Shown in pieces: positions 60,713 to 64,000 of a stretch of DNA of 64,000 nucleotides (position 1 is its first letter; each line of letters starts with the position of its first letter). A program made the position numbers and the translations under genes. A model generated the notes under the pieces. That model was not told the DNA's origin and did no database searches. It saw nothing but the letters and a program-made list of their open reading frames with translations. The DNA comes from Anagrus nilaparvatae (lineage: Eukaryota; Arthropoda; Insecta; Hymenoptera; Mymaridae). The DNA lies in the NCBI GenBank assembly GCA_022575985.1, contig JAKSXM010000007.1, positions 18,788,501 through 18,852,500 on the forward strand. Reading direction: 5' to 3'.

Positions 60713-62958
60713 TCACTGTTCTAAAAATTCTAAAGATCCATCACCGTGTTTCTTAGCATGAGCTTGAACCATTTTAAGAGAAACAGTTCTAAGATCATAC
60801 GCCTGGCCACAATAAGCAAAAAATTCTACTAAATATGTACTTATTCCTTTACCCCATCCAAATTCTGATACTTTGTAGTCCCATGGGAAACAATGATGAT
60901 AATTATGCCATCCATCTCCGCCAAATGTTGAATAATGAACAATTTTAGACTGAGATGCTAATATTCTTCTACGTAAATAAGAGAATTTAACTTTAATATA
61001 AATAAATAACAAAAATTTTTATCTTACTTATCAAATGGTCGAGATCCATGTTGATGAGCAAAAGAATTAATACTAGCTACAAAGTGAAAATTTAAAATAA
61101 TTTTCAGCGCATAAGATAAACTTATTGCATCCAGAAAGGTTTCTCCCCAAAAGTACATAGGAACTACAGTCGGAATGATAACTCCAAATATAATAAAGAA
61201 TTTTAAGTAATGTCTGAAAATTAAAAATTTATTTATATGATCAATTAAATATGAAATTTACTAAAGCATTTAAAAATTTTTCTTGAAAGTTAGTTAGTTA
61301 TCTTTAAGAAAGGGTAAATTGAATATTTCAACTTATGAGTCAAATAACATAAACCAATCAAAATATTTGAAAAAATACAAAGTTCAACTTTTACTAGCAA
61401 AATTTATAAATAAATATTATTTCCTTACCTTTTTTGAAACATTAATATTTTATCGGATTCGATATCACTCATATCAATACCTTTGCCTTTTTCAATAACA
61501 AGTGGGTGTTTTTTGTAAAGACTCCAATAAAGATGGGCAAACATAAAACCACGACTTGCATTATGAGGATCAGCATCAGTATCGGTGTATTTATGATGTA
61601 CTCTATGATCTTGCACCCATTTATAAACATGACTCTTCAAAATAAAAAATTTAATACTAAATAATTCTAGTTAGGATTTCATTAGATTAGTCTTTGCATG
61701 ATACAAATAGGTATGTCACAAAATATCTTTATTTAATTTCTATTTATTTAATTTTAAGTCTCAAAAATTAGAACTTATAAAAAAATGGTATTCTCATAAT
61801 TCAAGTTCAATACTTGGTACACCATGTAAAATTAAAAATTATATTTAACATTGACATTGATCAACATTTCTATAACTAGATTATTACATCATTAATATTA
61901 AAAATGTGTCCGAAGAGCTATAATTTATTCGAAATTCAAGTAAAGATTACGTTTTATTATAGTTTTAATCTTTGTAAACAGAATTTTAGGTAAAAATGAT
62001 TAATTGTTCTATAAAAAAATAAAATTGCTAACATGGAACATGTTCAATCGAAGGGGTATTTGAAAAAGTTTGGCTCGGCAGGGGGGGGTCGAAAAGGATT
62101 TACAATATTTTTGATTTAGGGACTTAGAATAATTTGAAACGGAAGTCAGGGCCTGATCAGGACAAGATCTTAAAATACTTTAAGTTTATGGACTTATGAT
62201 AATTTATATTTCGGTTTTTGGATTTATTACTGTTATGAGTGAACATGTTCCATGCTCGTTGGTTGTGTAGTTACACAAACCGGTTATAAATTTTTTTGTC
62301 ATTCAGAATCTTATATTTTTTTGAGAAATTAACTTATAAATTATAATAAACGAATCAGATATTTAGATAACAAAATAATTTAATTACCATTGCAGCCATA
62401 CTCTGAAATACAACTAATACTATTTTCAGTGGTGTCTTTACTTTAAAACATTTATGCGAAAAAGCTCTATGTGCTCCCAAAATAACGCCTGATTTGTCCC
62501 AAATAAAAGAAATGCCGCTGAAATAAATTATTTATATACAACTTATAAATAAAATATTTTAACAAATAAATTGTTTATCAAAAATAGATAAAAACTTTGT
62601 GAAATACTGACTCCTAATATTAATACGAAATTATTAAAATTTAGTGCAGCAGAAAATTGATAAAAATATAATTAAAAATAATTTAAAATTTTATCAATTA
62701 CTGAACTCTGGGATACGAATTTATTAAAATTTAGAGCAATAGGAAATTGAAAAAACAATTACCCCATAATGTTGTCAGTAATTTAGCTTTAAAAATAACT
62801 GAATAAATTCCATAGATTGATAAAATATGCGTCAACAACAATAAACTTGCAAAAGTTGTAGATCTCCATTGAAATTTGTAATTCGGATCGGTTCCTATTT
62901 TTCTTAAGTTGTTATCTTCAGCACTATCTTTGACAATCTGTACAGTTTTACTACCCAT
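60713..62958 (-). pseudogene. Second desaturase copy, frameshifted in exon 2
   Basis: Minus-strand exons match those of 46487-48503: 62958-62763, 62517-62388, 61634-61429, 61213-61028 and 60968-60713. Four have the same length as in the intact gene. Exon 2 has 130 bases instead of 131. A base is lost near 62489-62491, the frame shifts before the HRAFSH box and a stop follows within the exon. Unless this is a sequencing error, the enzyme would lack its first histidine box and all later ones. Exons 3, 4 and 5 remain open and near-identical to the intact copy, so the loss is recent. An in-frame ATG at 62961 gives an MMGS start here. Intron 2 also carries a repeat insertion. Confidence 0.85.
62032..62300. 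repeat. Repeat insertion in desaturase intron, CATGGAACATGTTC family
   Basis: CATGGAACATGTTC at 62032-62045 faces GAACATGTTCCATG at 62241-62254. Inside are a G run (62081) and GGGACTTAGAATAATTTG. The DNA right of the motif (CGTTGGTTGTGTAG) is shared with 34800-34825, so the element may extend to about 62295. The intact gene's intron lacks it. Confidence 0.6.
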
Positions 62959-63764
62959 CATTTTTTTAAATCTTTAAATTACTTATTTTTAAATAAAATT
63001 TTTATTCGCTTAGAAATAGTTTTTAACTAAATAATAAAATAAAGTAAAAAAAATTTCTTATATACTAACGGATGACTTAAGAAGTCATACTATGCAGAAG
63101 GAAAATAATTTTGCACGATAGTTTTTTTTCCTTAATTATTAAAATTTATATAATTTGCAAAAATAAATGTTAAATTTTACGTTTTATTAATTTACATTAT
63201 ACTTTAAATAGGTAGACATAAAATTATAATTTAAAATACCAATTACATTTAATTTTTTTACATAATGTTTAAAAAAAAGTCATTGTTATTAGGTAAGCAT
63301 GAGAAAAAAAATTTAAATTGATTCATTGAACTTTATAAAATAGAAAAAGAATCTTTATAAAGTTACTTTTTATTGTTTCTAAAAGGAAAATTGCAAGTTT
63401 TATTCGTCTCATGTGAAAAAATAATATGAATTTTTAATTAATCACTAAAGTTTTTTAACGAAATTTTTACATCATTAGTATTTTATTTACTCACAAGTTC
63501 AAAAGTATTTCCGTTATAAGCAGGAAAATATTTAAAAGGAAAGTCAGAAATCATAAAAAATTATTTTTCAGTTATTGAATGTTCAGAAATTCAAAGGTTA
63601 GGAAAATGAAAAAAATTTATTTCTGAAAATTTAAATTGATTTTTTTTTGGACTCAATTGGAAAATCAAAGTTGTATGATTTTAAAATTGGCAAAATTAAA
63701 ACAAAAGACCATAAAGTAATTTTATTATAAAAAATAAAAATCTATAAAAGAAGATTCAAAAAAT

Positions 63765-63977
63765 ATAATGTTGAATCTAACGATCATATGAGAGCTGTAA
63801 CTATTATACCTACAACATGTCGTTCAGGCTGGTATAGCTCTGGAAATAACATGATAACGACATTTTGTAGGTATAATAGTTACAGCTCTCATATGATCGT
63901 TAGATTCAACATTATATTATTTATATACATAAATAAGAGCGTTAGCTTCAAAAAAGTTTTTTTTTTTTTTTTTTTTT
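63765..63977. mobile_element. Hairpin element with poly-T end and 14-bp target duplication
   Basis: Perfect 52-base inverted arms (63764-63815 and 63865-63916) enclose a 49-base loop. About 40 bases and a run of 21 T (63957-63977) follow. The 14-base word AAGATTCAAAAAAT flanks the whole on both sides (63751-63764 and 63978-63991). The equivalent site in copy A (about 49182-49200) is empty. A long target duplication plus homopolymer tail is the mark of target-primed retroposition; the perfect hairpin is unusual for that. The open frame across it is incidental. Confidence 0.7.
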
Positions 63978-64000
63978 AAGATTCAAAAAATCTAGAAAGA

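Larger units (their letters stand above)
57499..64000. repeat. Segmental duplication, copy B
   Basis: Direct copy of 43039-49205, continuing to the window edge. Insertions specific to this copy are about 59605-60100 (holding the GC-rich repeat), about 60370-60450, a repeat in the second desaturase intron (62032-62254 and flank) and the hairpin element at 63765-63977. Zinc-finger-like relic d lies at 57540-57895. Unlike copy A it lacks the foldback element. Confidence 0.9.

Noticed and set aside
63764..63916. Candidate microRNA precursor
   Set aside because: The arms match perfectly over 52 bases and the unit sits between 14-bp target duplications with an empty site in the sister copy, so a recent mobile insertion is the better explanation.
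63788..63979. 63-codon open frame
   Set aside because: It spans both arms of the perfect hairpin and the T21 run, so the translation is incidental.

Overview
The window is eukaryotic and strongly AT-rich. It has spliced genes with GT-AG introns, non-LTR retrotransposon remnants, DNA transposons and large tandem-repeat arrays. The gene families (an Odd-skipped family zinc-finger gene closest to drumstick, a divergent ionotropic receptor, duplicated fatty acyl-CoA desaturases) identify an insect. The extreme AT content and repeat style would suit a parasitoid wasp, but that is inference; no marker in the window fixes the order. No bacterial-type operon, CRISPR array, tRNA or rRNA was seen.

Layout. 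1-5.4 kb: AT-rich non-coding DNA containing a short DNA transposon (2115-3418) with ~250-bp inverted termini, a TATA target duplication and a truncated integrase-type tail ORF. 6-17.5 kb: the drumstick-like locus, with GC-richer, probably regulatory upstream blocks, a first coding exon at 9624, a ~4.3-kb intron, and two alternative ends (an exon at 14182, or exons at 14841 and 15246). These ends change the second zinc finger. 17.6-23.3 kb: a broken non-LTR retrotransposon, a frameshifted coding relic and a GC-rich dispersed repeat. 23.7-33.4 kb: satellite DNA made of a ~170-bp family, a ~112-bp family with higher-order structure and a 45-bp family sharing a palindromic core. The last two are enclosed by ~300-bp inverted repeats. 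33.4-40 kb: transposon debris, a second non-LTR relic, minisatellites and zinc-finger-like relics.

40.3-42.1 kb: an intact intronless divergent ionotropic receptor (minus strand). 43.0-49.2 kb and 57.5-64 kb: two copies of a ~6-kb segmental duplication, each carrying a five-exon desaturase. The first desaturase is intact. The second has a one-base deletion in exon 2. A third, older desaturase relic (exons 2-4 only) lies between them at 56.2-56.8 kb. The space between holds a 2.4-kb element with 153-bp inverted termini, a foldback element inside the first duplication, and a C-rich tandem array.

Only three protein genes look functional: drumstick-like, the ionotropic receptor and the first desaturase. 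They are not functionally linked; the rest is mobile, repetitive or relic DNA. The most notable items are the alternative drumstick ends, the inverted-repeat-bounded satellite block, the desaturase copies at successive stages of decay, and a 52-bp perfect hairpin element with a T21 tail and a 14-bp target duplication near the right edge.
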